Below are positions 35,516 through 44,011 of a stretch of DNA of 64,000 bases, in pieces. This DNA is from Marinobacter sp. THAF197a. Its GTDB lineage: Bacteria; Pseudomonadota; Gammaproteobacteria; Pseudomonadales; Oleiphilaceae. The position numbers and the translations under genes are program-made. Under the pieces are notes generated by a model. The model was not told the origin of the DNA, did no database searches, and worked only from the letters and a program-made list of their open reading frames with translations. Within the stretch, counting starts at the first letter, position 1, and every line of letters begins with the position of its first letter. The DNA lies in NCBI RefSeq assembly GCF_009363275.1, contig NZ_CP045324.1, positions 2,232,001-2,296,000 of the forward strand, read 5' to 3'.

Positions 35516-35558
35516 CAATTTTTGTTAAAAATTTGTGATTACCCTCAACAGCGCCGTT

Positions 35559-36161
35559 TTACTGACCAAATCGGCGACCGCCCGCCAGATAGGCCTGCTC
35601 TGCCTCCGTGGATGTTCGCCCCAGCGCCTTGTTTCGATGGGGGAAGCGGCCGAATTGCAGCACGATATCCCGGTGATCAACGGCCGACTGCAGGAAGCTA
35701 CCCAAAAATTCGGCGAGCAATCCGTCGGCACTGGCAACCAACTGCTCATAACATGCCACTGACAAATCCTGATCCTTCTTGAGCTCCGAATGCTGCATGG
35801 GCATATAAAGAAACGCCCTTTGAATTAGAGGTAGCTCAAGATCCTGCCCCCTATCCATTGCCTGCCTGCTCAGATGGCGGGCCAGCCGATCACTTTCGAA
35901 CGCCAGGGCACCGCCACGGAAAATGTTACGGGTAAACTGATCGAGCAGCAGTATTTCAGCCAATGCGCCTCCCGCTTCATTTCGCCAATGCTCCAAACCC
36001 TGCTCAGAGGCGAATAGCACCAGCGAAAGAAAGCGCCTTCGAATTTCCTGGTCAAACTTCCGATCGGACCGAAACCAACGGTTTCGGTGATCGGCATCCG
36101 GCAGCCCATGCTCATCCAATTTTCCAAACCAGAAATCCAGAAGCTCTTTCCAATCGAACAT
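35559..36161 (-). CDS. DUF924 family protein
   Basis: This soluble protein of 200 residues has the DUF924 pattern: the start with LDFWFG and RWFRSDRKFDQEIRRRF, then EILLLDQFTRNIFRGG near residue 80, RAFLYMPMQHSE near 115, and FGRFPHRNKALGR near 180. The fold is an all-helical TPR-like bundle; the biochemical role of the family is unknown. It stands alone on the minus strand, between tRNA-Gly and the divergent CbiX-like gene. Confidence 0.88.
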   Translation of the reverse strand: MFDWKELLDFWFGKLDEHGLPDADHRNRWFRSDRKFDQEIRRRFLSLVLFASEQGLEHWRNEAGGALAEILLLDQFTRNIFRGGALAFESDRLARHLSRQAMDRGQDLELPLIQRAFLYMPMQHSELKKDQDLSVACYEQLVASADGLLAEFLGSFLQSAVDHRDIVLQFGRFPHRNKALGRTSTEAEQAYLAGGRRFGQ

Positions 36162-36253
36162 TTACCGACTCCCTGTTACATTTAAATCAGCGGGTGTACA
36201 GGATCTTATTTGATTACGACCGAAGCATTCCATTTGACCACCCAGGAGCAACC

Positions 36254-36631
36254 ATGACCCAGCCTCACCGAATTATTCTGCTGGCCCACGGCAGCAGTGA
36301 CCAACGCTGGTGTGAAACCTTTGAACAACTGGCAGCACCAACACTCAAATCGGTCGAGAACGCCGCCATCGCCTATATGGAGCTGGCCGAACCCTCGCTG
36401 GAAACCATCGTGAGCCAGGGCAAAGCCGAGGGTACCGAGCACTTTACCGTGGTTCCCCTGTTCCTGGCAGCGGGCCGGCACCTGCGCAAAGATGTACCGG
36501 CAATGATCGCAGACCTGGAAAGCCAGCATGGCGTCCAGATCAAACTGGCGCCACCCATTGGCCAGAACCCTCAGTTGGGCGATGCCATCCGGGACGTTGT
36601 GCTCCAGGAGCTGGAGAATAGCGGATCCTGA
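36254..36631 (+). CDS. CbiX/SirB-like chelatase domain protein (short form)
   Basis: This protein of 125 residues forms one chelatase half. It has the first catalytic His in IILLAHGSSDQRW near residue 12 and the second in VVPLFLAAGRHLRKDVP near residue 78. Short CbiX forms dimerise to make the tetrapyrrole site and insert cobalt or iron into sirohydrochlorin. No other cobalamin or siroheme gene is nearby, so the metal and role are open. AGGAG stands 6 bases before the ATG. It is followed by the SDR gene after 28 bases, a probable operon. Confidence 0.85.
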   Translation: MTQPHRIILLAHGSSDQRWCETFEQLAAPTLKSVENAAIAYMELAEPSLETIVSQGKAEGTEHFTVVPLFLAAGRHLRKDVPAMIADLESQHGVQIKLAPPIGQNPQLGDAIRDVVLQELENSGS

Positions 36632-36659
36632 AACCATCAGCCGACAGGAGGAGATCACC

Positions 36660-37565
36660 ATGGAGAAAAAAATCCTGATTACCGGTGGTACCGGTTTTAT
36701 CGGCACCATACTCTGCCGCGAGCTCGTCAACAAAGGGTATGGGCTGACCGTTCTCAGTCGGCAACCGGCAGATACGGTTCGGGCACTGTGTGGTCGAGTA
36801 GAAGCGACATCAGACCTGAAGCTTCTTGAAGGGCACCAAGGGTACCATGCCGTCATCAATCTGGCCGGCGAAGGAATCGCCGACAAGCGTTGGACGGCGT
36901 CCCGAAAGCAGGCCCTGCGGGACAGTCGTATTGGCGTAACCCGGACTTTGGCTGATGTATGCAAAAGCTGGCAAAGCCCGCCGGAAGTTTTGGTATCTGG
37001 TTCTGCTGTGGGCTATTACGGCGACCAGGGAGATCATCTGGTTACAGAGGATACCCACCCACATCCGGAGTTCACCCATGAATTATGTCGTGACTGGGAA
37101 CAGGCAGCACTGCCTTTGGAGGAGCTCGGCACCAGGGTTTGCCTGTGTCGCACCGGCATTGTAACTGGCAGGGGTGGCGGCTTCCTGCAGAGAATGATCC
37201 TGCCCTTCCGGCTTGGCCTTGGCGGTCGCCTCGGCAACGGACAACAGTACATGCCCTGGGTGCACAGGGATGATGTGGTTTCAGGGCTTATCTGGATGCT
37301 TGAGAACCCCCACGCGAAAGGAGCCTACAACATGGTAAGCCCCAATCCGGCCACCAATAGGGAGTTCACCAAAACCCTTGGCAAGGTTGTTCACCGGCCC
37401 ACGGTATTCCCGGCCCCCGCGCCGGTGCTCAAACTGGTACTGGGTGAGATGGCAGGGCTATTACTCACCGGGCAGAAAGCAGTTCCGGCGAAACTGCAGC
37501 ACGAGGGCTTCCGGTTCAAATACGCCGAACTGGAATCAGCACTTGCGGATAGCGTGGCGGGGTAA
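36660..37565 (+). CDS. TIGR01777-type NAD-dependent epimerase-like protein
   Basis: This SDR protein of 301 residues has the N-terminal dinucleotide motif ITGGTGFIGTILCRELV and the family blocks NLAGEGIADKRWT, SGSAVGYYGDQGD and MPWVHRDDVV. The C-terminal part (about 240-300) contains the DUF1731-type segment. The relatives, E. coli YfcH and human SDR39U1, have no settled function. Its ATG has AGGAGG about 10 bases upstream. It is the second gene of the CbiX-like pair. Confidence 0.9.
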   Translation: MEKKILITGGTGFIGTILCRELVNKGYGLTVLSRQPADTVRALCGRVEATSDLKLLEGHQGYHAVINLAGEGIADKRWTASRKQALRDSRIGVTRTLADVCKSWQSPPEVLVSGSAVGYYGDQGDHLVTEDTHPHPEFTHELCRDWEQAALPLEELGTRVCLCRTGIVTGRGGGFLQRMILPFRLGLGGRLGNGQQYMPWVHRDDVVSGLIWMLENPHAKGAYNMVSPNPATNREFTKTLGKVVHRPTVFPAPAPVLKLVLGEMAGLLLTGQKAVPAKLQHEGFRFKYAELESALADSVAG

Positions 37566-37582
37566 TTTTTTCAAAAAAATCG

Positions 37583-37611
37583 TTGACAGGGCAAAAGCCC
37601 TTACTTAATAT
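37583..37611 (+). promoter_or_regulatory. Promoter of tRNA-Glu
   Basis: A perfect TTGACA (37583-37588) is followed after 17 bases by TAATAT (37606-37611), then the GC-rich sequence ACGCGCCACC. A GC-rich discriminator is typical of stringently controlled stable-RNA promoters. The mature tRNA begins 40 bases downstream. Confidence 0.75.
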
Positions 37612-37650
37612 ACGCGCCACCTCGACGAGGCAAGTTGTTGAAAACGTTGC

Positions 37651-37726
37651 GTCCCCTTCGTCTAGTGGCCTAGGACTCCGCCCTTTCACGGCGGCAACAG
37701 GGGTTCGAACCCCCTAGGGGACGCCA
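37651..37726 (+). tRNA. tRNA-Glu (anticodon TTC)
   Basis: A complete tRNA of 76 bases with encoded CCA. The acceptor stem is GTCCCCT/AGGGGAC, the anticodon loop CTTTCAC gives TTC, and the T arm is GGGGTTCGAACCCC. It is a single gene with its own promoter. A run of six T begins 2 bases after the CCA, but no separate terminator hairpin precedes it. Confidence 0.97.
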
Positions 37727-37759
37727 ATTTTTTCAATCGGTTAACCGACTTCTTTCCGG

Positions 37760-37909
37760 TTATCCGCCCTGCCCTCTATGTTGACCATTGTGACCTTTTC
37801 CTCCGTGGGCTTTCTGGTCTTTCATTACGAAAATCCCAACCCCCACAAAAAAGCCAACCATCAGCAACACGGTTGCGATACCTGCGATAACGACTGCATC
37901 CATATACAT
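37760..37909 (-). CDS. Small single-pass membrane protein, 49 residues, unknown function
   Basis: A 49-codon gene starts at the ATG at 37909, with AGGAG 8 bases upstream, the best ribosome site in this gap. The protein starts MYMDAVVIAGIATVLLMVGF and continues FVGVGIFVMKDQ, giving one membrane helix (about residues 4-29), followed by a short basic, Gly/His-rich tail (KAHGGKGHNGQHRGQGG). The very regular hydrophobic segment, charged tail and strong ribosome site support a real gene despite the length. It resembles small respiratory-complex or stress membrane proteins in form only; I cannot assign it to a family. It is convergent with tRNA-Glu and divergent from the PAS-GGDEF-EAL gene. Confidence 0.7.
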   Translation of the reverse strand: MYMDAVVIAGIATVLLMVGFFVGVGIFVMKDQKAHGGKGHNGQHRGQGG

Positions 37910-38164
37910 AGCGTTAACTCCTGTTCTATCTGAAACTTGATTAAGCTCAGGTTACGCCCGGGCGACCAACCTCGTATTGATCTGTGTCAAAGGCAACTAT
38001 CACCTCTTTCATTTCACAAACTGCGAAACACCGCCCGAATTATTCCGATATTTCCTGCATTTGCAGCGCATTCGACATAAACTACTGCTATAGTCGGTAA
38101 CAGGATAAGCACCCACTCTGCGCATCTTATGCCTGATATCCAATGTGATAGCGAAGTTCGCAAC

Positions 38165-40585
38165 ATGCCAGAATTCATGCCCCGATTGAGGCGTATTCGC
38201 ACAGCCTCTCCGCTTTCTTTCAGGCTCCTGGCATGGATCCTATTGTTCAGTACTGCCTTCACGCTTCTGGCGGCGGGCGTGCAGATCTATTCTGATTACC
38301 GTAAAGACCTGTCGCTGATCGAAGAACGGATGGAGGTGATTGAATCCGGCTACGCCTCAAGCCTGGCCCGAAGCCTCTGGGCCCTGGATCAGAAACTGCT
38401 GCAAACCCAGATGGAAGGCATCCTCAGCCTACCGGACATCATCCACCTCCGACTCCGAATTGAGCCTGACTCCGAACTTGTGATGGGCGAGATCCCGAGG
38501 CACGCAGACACCCTTGTCCACCGGTTCGAACTCGTTCAGCGAGATGGCAATGAATTCCTGCTTGGAGAACTGGAGATTACCGCCAACCTGGAACGGGTTT
38601 ATGGGGAGCTCCAGAGGAAAGTCGGTGTTATTCTGGCGACCCAGTTCCTGACGGTCTTTTTTGTTTCCGTCCTGATACTGTGGATCTTCCAGCACCTGGT
38701 CACAAGACACCTCACCGCCATGGCGGACTACACCAAGGATCTATCCCTGAAAAACCTGTCCAGGCCCCTGGTGCTGGACAGGCCTGACAGCTCGGCCAAC
38801 GGCAAAGATGAACTGGGCATGGTAACGGATGCCATCAACCAGATGCGTGAGCGATTGATTGATGATGTCGCCCGTCGCGAGCGCGATGCGGCCGACATCC
38901 TGAAGTTTTCCAAGGCCATTGATCAGAGCCCGTCATCAGTTCTGATCTGCGATCGCCAATGGCGAATCGAGTATGCCAACCGGAAGTTCAGCCAGCTTAC
39001 CGGCCACACGACAGACGACATCATTGGTAAACACCCGTCTCATCTGATCGAAAACAGTATGGACATCCAGGATGCCCGCCACCTTTGGCAGTCCATCAGG
39101 CTCCAGGTGCAACGGGTTGGTGTTTGGCAAGGCGAAGTCAACAGCGTCCGGCGCAATGGTGAGCGCTACTGGGAGCAACTGGTGGTCACCCCTATCCGCG
39201 ATAATAACGGTGACACCACCGGCTACCTGATCCTCGGTGAAGACATCAGCATCCGTAAGCGTTATGAACAGCAACTGTTGCGCCAGGCCAATTACGACAT
39301 ATTGACCGGCCTGCCAAACCGGATGCTGGCCCTGGATCGCCTCAAGCTGGCACTGGCCCAGGCCCGCCGAGACAATTCCCAGGTGGGGGTCATGTTCCTG
39401 GACCTCGACAATTTCAAACACATCAACGACACCCTCGGCCACGATGCCGGCGATACGCTGCTGGTTGAGGCCGCCCGCCGTATCTCCAGCTGCCTCAGGG
39501 GCACCAGTACCGTAGCCCGCCTGGGTGGGGATGAGTTTCTGGTTATCCTGCCGGGCCTCACGGGAACCGAGGCCTCATGCCAGGTCGCGGAGAGGATCCT
39601 GAAAACCTTTGCCCCCGCGTTTATGCTCAATGGCCAGGAAGTCTTCGTGACAACCAGTATCGGGATCGCCATCTTCCCTACCGACTCCGATAACAGTGGC
39701 ACATTGCTCCAGCATGCAGATGCCGCCATGTATCAAGCCAAGCATAAAGGAAAGAGCTCCTACGCCCAGTTCACGCCGGAAATGACCGAAGTGTCCCATG
39801 AGCGGCTTCAGATGGAGTCCCACATGCGCAAGGCGCTGGAGCTTGGAGAATTCGAGCTGTATTACCAGCCGATAGTGGACACCGCTTCTGGCTCATTGAT
39901 CGGTGCCGAGGCGCTTCTGCGCTGGAATAATCCGGCCATGGGCATGGTCATGCCCGACCGGTTCATTCCGCTGGCTGAAGAAACCGGCCTGATCATCCCG
40001 ATCGGTGAATGGGTTATCGAGGAGGCCTGCAAAGCCGCTGTCGCCTGGCGAGCCATGACCGGCCTCGAATCCCTTTCGATTGCGGTCAATGTATCGCCCC
40101 GCCAGTTCCGGGACCCCGGCTTTACCGATGCAGTCATGCGCTCCCTCAACGCCAGCGGGCTGCCACCGGAATGCCTTGAGCTGGAGATTACCGAAAGGCT
40201 CATTCTTGATAACACCATTGAAACCGCCGACATCCTTCGGCAACTGGACAGGACCGGCATCCGGCTGTCAGTTGACGACTTCGGAACCGGCTATTCGGCC
40301 CTCAGCTATCTGAAGTCGTACCCGTTCGACACACTCAAGATCGACAAATCCTTTATTCAGGATGTGTTGAACGAAAGTGGAGACGCCTCACTCGTGCGCG
40401 CTATCATCAACATGGCCCACAGTCTGGGACTGAAAGTCATCGCCGAGGGCGTCGAAGAAGAGGGGCAAACCCACTTCCTCAAGAATGAAAACTGCGACTA
40501 TTCCCAGGGCTACTTCTACAGTCGCCCGATGCCCGAGCAGGATTTCATCTACTGGCTGGAAACCAATCATCGGGCCAATCTCTGA
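38165..40585 (+). CDS. Membrane PAS-GGDEF-EAL c-di-GMP protein
   Basis: This protein has 806 residues from the ATG at 38165. Two membrane helices (about 21-41 and 153-178) enclose a periplasmic domain of about 110 residues. A HAMP-like linker, a PAS domain (about 250-363), a GGDEF domain (GGDEF at 454-458) and an EAL domain (EALLRW at 582-587, DDFGTGYSAL further on) follow. Both active-site motifs are intact, so it may make or degrade c-di-GMP. The inhibitory RxxD site reads RGTS, so it appears lost. An alternative ATG at 38129 is possible; neither has a strong ribosome site. It ends 21 bases before ackA. Confidence 0.93.
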   Translation: MPEFMPRLRRIRTASPLSFRLLAWILLFSTAFTLLAAGVQIYSDYRKDLSLIEERMEVIESGYASSLARSLWALDQKLLQTQMEGILSLPDIIHLRLRIEPDSELVMGEIPRHADTLVHRFELVQRDGNEFLLGELEITANLERVYGELQRKVGVILATQFLTVFFVSVLILWIFQHLVTRHLTAMADYTKDLSLKNLSRPLVLDRPDSSANGKDELGMVTDAINQMRERLIDDVARRERDAADILKFSKAIDQSPSSVLICDRQWRIEYANRKFSQLTGHTTDDIIGKHPSHLIENSMDIQDARHLWQSIRLQVQRVGVWQGEVNSVRRNGERYWEQLVVTPIRDNNGDTTGYLILGEDISIRKRYEQQLLRQANYDILTGLPNRMLALDRLKLALAQARRDNSQVGVMFLDLDNFKHINDTLGHDAGDTLLVEAARRISSCLRGTSTVARLGGDEFLVILPGLTGTEASCQVAERILKTFAPAFMLNGQEVFVTTSIGIAIFPTDSDNSGTLLQHADAAMYQAKHKGKSSYAQFTPEMTEVSHERLQMESHMRKALELGEFELYYQPIVDTASGSLIGAEALLRWNNPAMGMVMPDRFIPLAEETGLIIPIGEWVIEEACKAAVAWRAMTGLESLSIAVNVSPRQFRDPGFTDAVMRSLNASGLPPECLELEITERLILDNTIETADILRQLDRTGIRLSVDDFGTGYSALSYLKSYPFDTLKIDKSFIQDVLNESGDASLVRAIINMAHSLGLKVIAEGVEEEGQTHFLKNENCDYSQGYFYSRPMPEQDFIYWLETNHRANL

Positions 40586-40606
40586 ATCATCAAAACGGCA
40601 CCAAGC

Positions 40607-41794
40607 ATGGACGAAACAATACTGGTCGTGAACTGCGGCAGTTCATCTATCAAACTCGCGCTGTTCGACAGCAACCTCGAGAAACAAGCCTCTGCACTGG
40701 CTGAACGGTTGAACAATCCCGACTCAATGGCAAAGATTTCCGGTGACAGCGTACCGGTGGCCTTACCTGCAAACGCTTCCCACGACCACGCCCTGCAGGC
40801 CCTGGTAAACGCTTTCTACGACCGCAACCTGATGAGCCGAGAGCCTGCCTCCATCGGTCACCGGGTGGTTCATGGTGGCGAGGCCTTTCGGGAGGCCGCA
40901 CTGATCGACAAAAACACCATAAAAGCCATTGAGGATTGTGCCTCACTGGCGCCACTTCACAATCCAGTCAACCTGATCGGCATCAACGCCATGCAGCGAC
41001 TGTTTCCGGATGTACCGCAGGTGGCGGTTTTCGACACCGCTTTCCATCAGAGCCTGCCAAAACGGGCCTTCCTGTATGCCCTGCCTGAACACTATTACCG
41101 GGAATGGGGTATCCGGCGCTATGGGTTTCACGGCACCAGCCATCAATTTATGGCCCATGAGGCTTCGCGCCGGCTGGGCAAGACACCGGCGACGACGTCC
41201 ATCATTTCAGCGCATCTTGGCAACGGCTGCAGCATGACTGCCATCGATAACGGCATCAGCAAAGACACCAGCATGGGGCTGACGCCACTTGAGGGGCTGG
41301 TGATGGGCACCCGAAGTGGCGATGTCGACCCGGGGCTGTTTGACTACCTGGCCGGGCGCGGCATCAGCGCCAGTGAAGTTCACAGGGTTTTGAACCAGGA
41401 CAGTGGCTTGCTCGGGCTGTCTGGACAGACCAATGATATGCGCTCGCTGTGCGAGCTGGCTGACCATGGCCACGAACCTTCACAACTGGCCATCGATGTA
41501 TTCTGCTTCCGTCTGGCGAAGTACTTTGGGGCCATGATGGTGTCCCTGAGCCATCTGGATGCCCTGGTGTTCACCGGTGGCATCGGAGAGAACAGTGCGA
41601 GAGTCAGAGCCCAGACGATCGAACACCTGAAATTACTGGGCATTACTCTCGATCCGGACCTGAACAACCATCACGGCCAGTACAGTGAAGGCCATATTGG
41701 TGACGCGGATTCCCGTTTTCCGGTACTGGTCATCCCAACCAACGAGGAACTGGTGATTGCCAGAGAAGCCAGCCGGCTCGCTAACCTAAACTGA
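40607..41794 (+). CDS. ackA: Acetate kinase
   Basis: This kinase has 395 residues. It has the ASKHA start VVNCGSSSIKLALFD, GHRVVHGGEAF, the catalytic region FDTAFHQSLP, HLGNGCSMTAI, MGTRSGDVDPGL, and FTGGIGENSARVR near residue 325. It interconverts acetyl phosphate and acetate with ATP. It is followed by pta after 27 bases, the usual pair, and preceded by the c-di-GMP gene after 21 bases. No strong promoter or ribosome site is visible directly before the ATG. Confidence 0.97.
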   Translation: MDETILVVNCGSSSIKLALFDSNLEKQASALAERLNNPDSMAKISGDSVPVALPANASHDHALQALVNAFYDRNLMSREPASIGHRVVHGGEAFREAALIDKNTIKAIEDCASLAPLHNPVNLIGINAMQRLFPDVPQVAVFDTAFHQSLPKRAFLYALPEHYYREWGIRRYGFHGTSHQFMAHEASRRLGKTPATTSIISAHLGNGCSMTAIDNGISKDTSMGLTPLEGLVMGTRSGDVDPGLFDYLAGRGISASEVHRVLNQDSGLLGLSGQTNDMRSLCELADHGHEPSQLAIDVFCFRLAKYFGAMMVSLSHLDALVFTGGIGENSARVRAQTIEHLKLLGITLDPDLNNHHGQYSEGHIGDADSRFPVLVIPTNEELVIAREASRLANLN

Positions 41795-41821
41795 CATTCA
41801 AGGACGTAACCAGGAACCATT

Positions 41822-43975
41822 ATGGCTAAGAGTCTGTTTATTGCCCCGACATCCCTTGATTCGGGCCTCACTTCCGTATGCCTGGGCTTGCTGAGGGCTC
41901 TGGAACGGGAAGGAGTAAGCGTCGGTTTTTACAAGCCTTTCAGTCAATCGGTGCATCGTGGTGAGGCCCGGCACAACGAAGGCAAGGACTCCTCGGTAGA
42001 GTTCGTCCGCTCCCGCAGCCACGTGCAGACACCCGACCCCCTACCCCTCAAGCAAGCCCAGCAGTTATTGAACCACGGCAAGGCGGATTTGCTGCTGGAA
42101 ACCATTGTCGGGGAGTACCAGAAGGTCGCCAAAGACTTCGACGTTGTCATTATCGAGGGCCTTGTGCCAGACCGAAGCGAGGCCTACATTGCCCGGCTGA
42201 ATGTAGAAGTGGCCCGGAACCTGAATTCCGAGGTCATTCTCGTCAGCACCCCGAGAACCTGCACGGCTTCCGAACTGGACGAGGAACTGGATTTCTCCGC
42301 CCGGATTTTTACCGCCCCGTCGGACCCTGACGTGATCGGCGTTATCCTGAACAAGGTTGGTGCCCCGGAAAAAACGGGCATCGCCCTTGACCAGCACCCC
42401 GATCACGAACACCAGGACATCGATTATCAGACAGCCTGTTCGGTATTCAACACCGGGCGCTTTCGCCTGTTGGGTGAAATCCCCTGGCAACCGCACTTGC
42501 TGGCACCCCGTGTTTCCGACGTGGCCCGCGAGCTCGCGGTACCGGTACTCCATGGCGGCCAGATGCACTCCCGGCGGGTACAGCGCGTGTCTGTGTGCGC
42601 CCGCACCATCCGGAACATGACCGACATCCTCAAGCCAGGCACCCTGCTGGTCACCCCGGGTGACCGGGAAGACATCATCGTGACCACAGCCGTGGCGGCA
42701 CTCAACGGTGTGCCGCTCGCCGGGTTGATGCTCACCGGTGGCCTGATGCCTGATGACAGGGTAATTGACCTGTGTCGGCGAGCACTCGAAACGGGGCTGC
42801 CGGTGCTCAGTTCTTCAACCAATACCTATGAAACCGCTCACATGCTTGCCAACCTGTCGGCCACCATTCCCATCGATGACCCCGATCGGATTGAACAGGC
42901 CATGGAGTCTGTGGCTACGCGAATCGATACCGACTGGCTGCAGGAACATTTGAAGGTTCAGCGCCAGGGGCGCCTGTCGCCACCAGCGTTTCGTTATCAA
43001 CTGTCCGAACGGTCCCGGGCCGCCAACAAACGCATCGTGCTGCCTGAAGGTGCGGAACCCAGAACCGTTCAGGCCGCCATCATTTGCCACCAGCGTAAAC
43101 TTGCCCGCTGCGTTCTGATCGGTGATCCGCGAGAAATACAATCGGTTGCCAGCTCCCAGGGCGTTGAACTGCCCGAAGACCTTGAGATTCTTGATCCTCA
43201 GTCAGTCCGGAATCGCTATATCGCGCCCATGGTGGAATTGCGAAAACACAAAGGGCTAACTGAAGACATGGCCGAAGCCATGCTCGAGGACAACGTGGTA
43301 CTGGGCACCATGATGGTTGCCATGGATGAAGCCGACGGTCTGGTGTCAGGGGCCATTCACACCACCGCCAATACCGTTCGACCGGCTCTGCAGCTGATCA
43401 AAACCCACGATCACGCCAAAGTGGTGTCATCGGTATTCTTCATGCTCCTGCCCCAGCAGGTACTCGTTTACGGTGACTGCGCCATCAACCCGGACCCGAA
43501 CGCTGAGGAACTGGCAGATATTGCCATCCAGAGTGCCCAGTCCGCCGAGGCCTTCGGCATCGAGCCGGTGGTTGCCATGATCAGCTACAGCACCGGGGAA
43601 TCCGGCACCGGCGCAGATGTAGATAAAGTCAGGGAAGCCACTCGTATTGCCAGGGAACGCCGCCCTGACCTGTTGATAGACGGCCCGCTGCAGTACGATG
43701 CCGCAGCCATCGAAAGTGTCGGCAAGGCCAAGGCACCCGACAGCAAGGTTGCCGGCAAGGCAACGGTATTTGTGTTCCCGGATCTCAACACCGGCAATAC
43801 CACCTACAAGGCGGTTCAGAGAAGTGCCAATGTGGTCAGTGTTGGCCCGATGCTGCAAGGCCTGAGAAAACCCGTAAACGATCTGTCGCGTGGGGCGCTG
43901 GTGGAGGATATTGTTTTCACAATTGCCCTGACGGCGGTTCAGGCCCGCCAGGTAGAGAGTGCCGGGTTGGCGTAA
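41822..43975 (+). CDS. pta: Phosphate acetyltransferase (long form)
   Basis: This long Pta has 717 residues. The N-terminal P-loop-like domain (about 1-210, MAKSLFIAPTSLDSGLTSVC) is followed by a DRTGG domain (about 220-330) and the catalytic PTA domain (about 380-712, with VLPEGAEPRTVQAA and MLLPQQVLVYGDCAINPDP). It converts acetyl-CoA and phosphate to acetyl phosphate and CoA. With AckA it links acetyl-CoA overflow or acetate uptake to ATP. The domains match the E. coli-type enzyme, which is also long. Confidence 0.96.
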   Translation: MAKSLFIAPTSLDSGLTSVCLGLLRALEREGVSVGFYKPFSQSVHRGEARHNEGKDSSVEFVRSRSHVQTPDPLPLKQAQQLLNHGKADLLLETIVGEYQKVAKDFDVVIIEGLVPDRSEAYIARLNVEVARNLNSEVILVSTPRTCTASELDEELDFSARIFTAPSDPDVIGVILNKVGAPEKTGIALDQHPDHEHQDIDYQTACSVFNTGRFRLLGEIPWQPHLLAPRVSDVARELAVPVLHGGQMHSRRVQRVSVCARTIRNMTDILKPGTLLVTPGDREDIIVTTAVAALNGVPLAGLMLTGGLMPDDRVIDLCRRALETGLPVLSSSTNTYETAHMLANLSATIPIDDPDRIEQAMESVATRIDTDWLQEHLKVQRQGRLSPPAFRYQLSERSRAANKRIVLPEGAEPRTVQAAIICHQRKLARCVLIGDPREIQSVASSQGVELPEDLEILDPQSVRNRYIAPMVELRKHKGLTEDMAEAMLEDNVVLGTMMVAMDEADGLVSGAIHTTANTVRPALQLIKTHDHAKVVSSVFFMLLPQQVLVYGDCAINPDPNAEELADIAIQSAQSAEAFGIEPVVAMISYSTGESGTGADVDKVREATRIARERRPDLLIDGPLQYDAAAIESVGKAKAPDSKVAGKATVFVFPDLNTGNTTYKAVQRSANVVSVGPMLQGLRKPVNDLSRGALVEDIVFTIALTAVQARQVESAGLA

Positions 43976-43985
43976 CGCCAACCCG
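43963..43985. terminator. Inverted repeat at the pta stop codon
   Basis: A perfect 10-base stem (CGGGTTGGCG, 43963-43972 with 43976-43985) holds the pta TAA stop in its 3-base loop. It lies 26 bases from the convergent der stop. No T-run follows, so it may be a shared weak terminator. Confidence 0.45.
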
Positions 43986-44011
43986 TTACAGAAGGGGCAC
44001 GGCCCGGCAGA

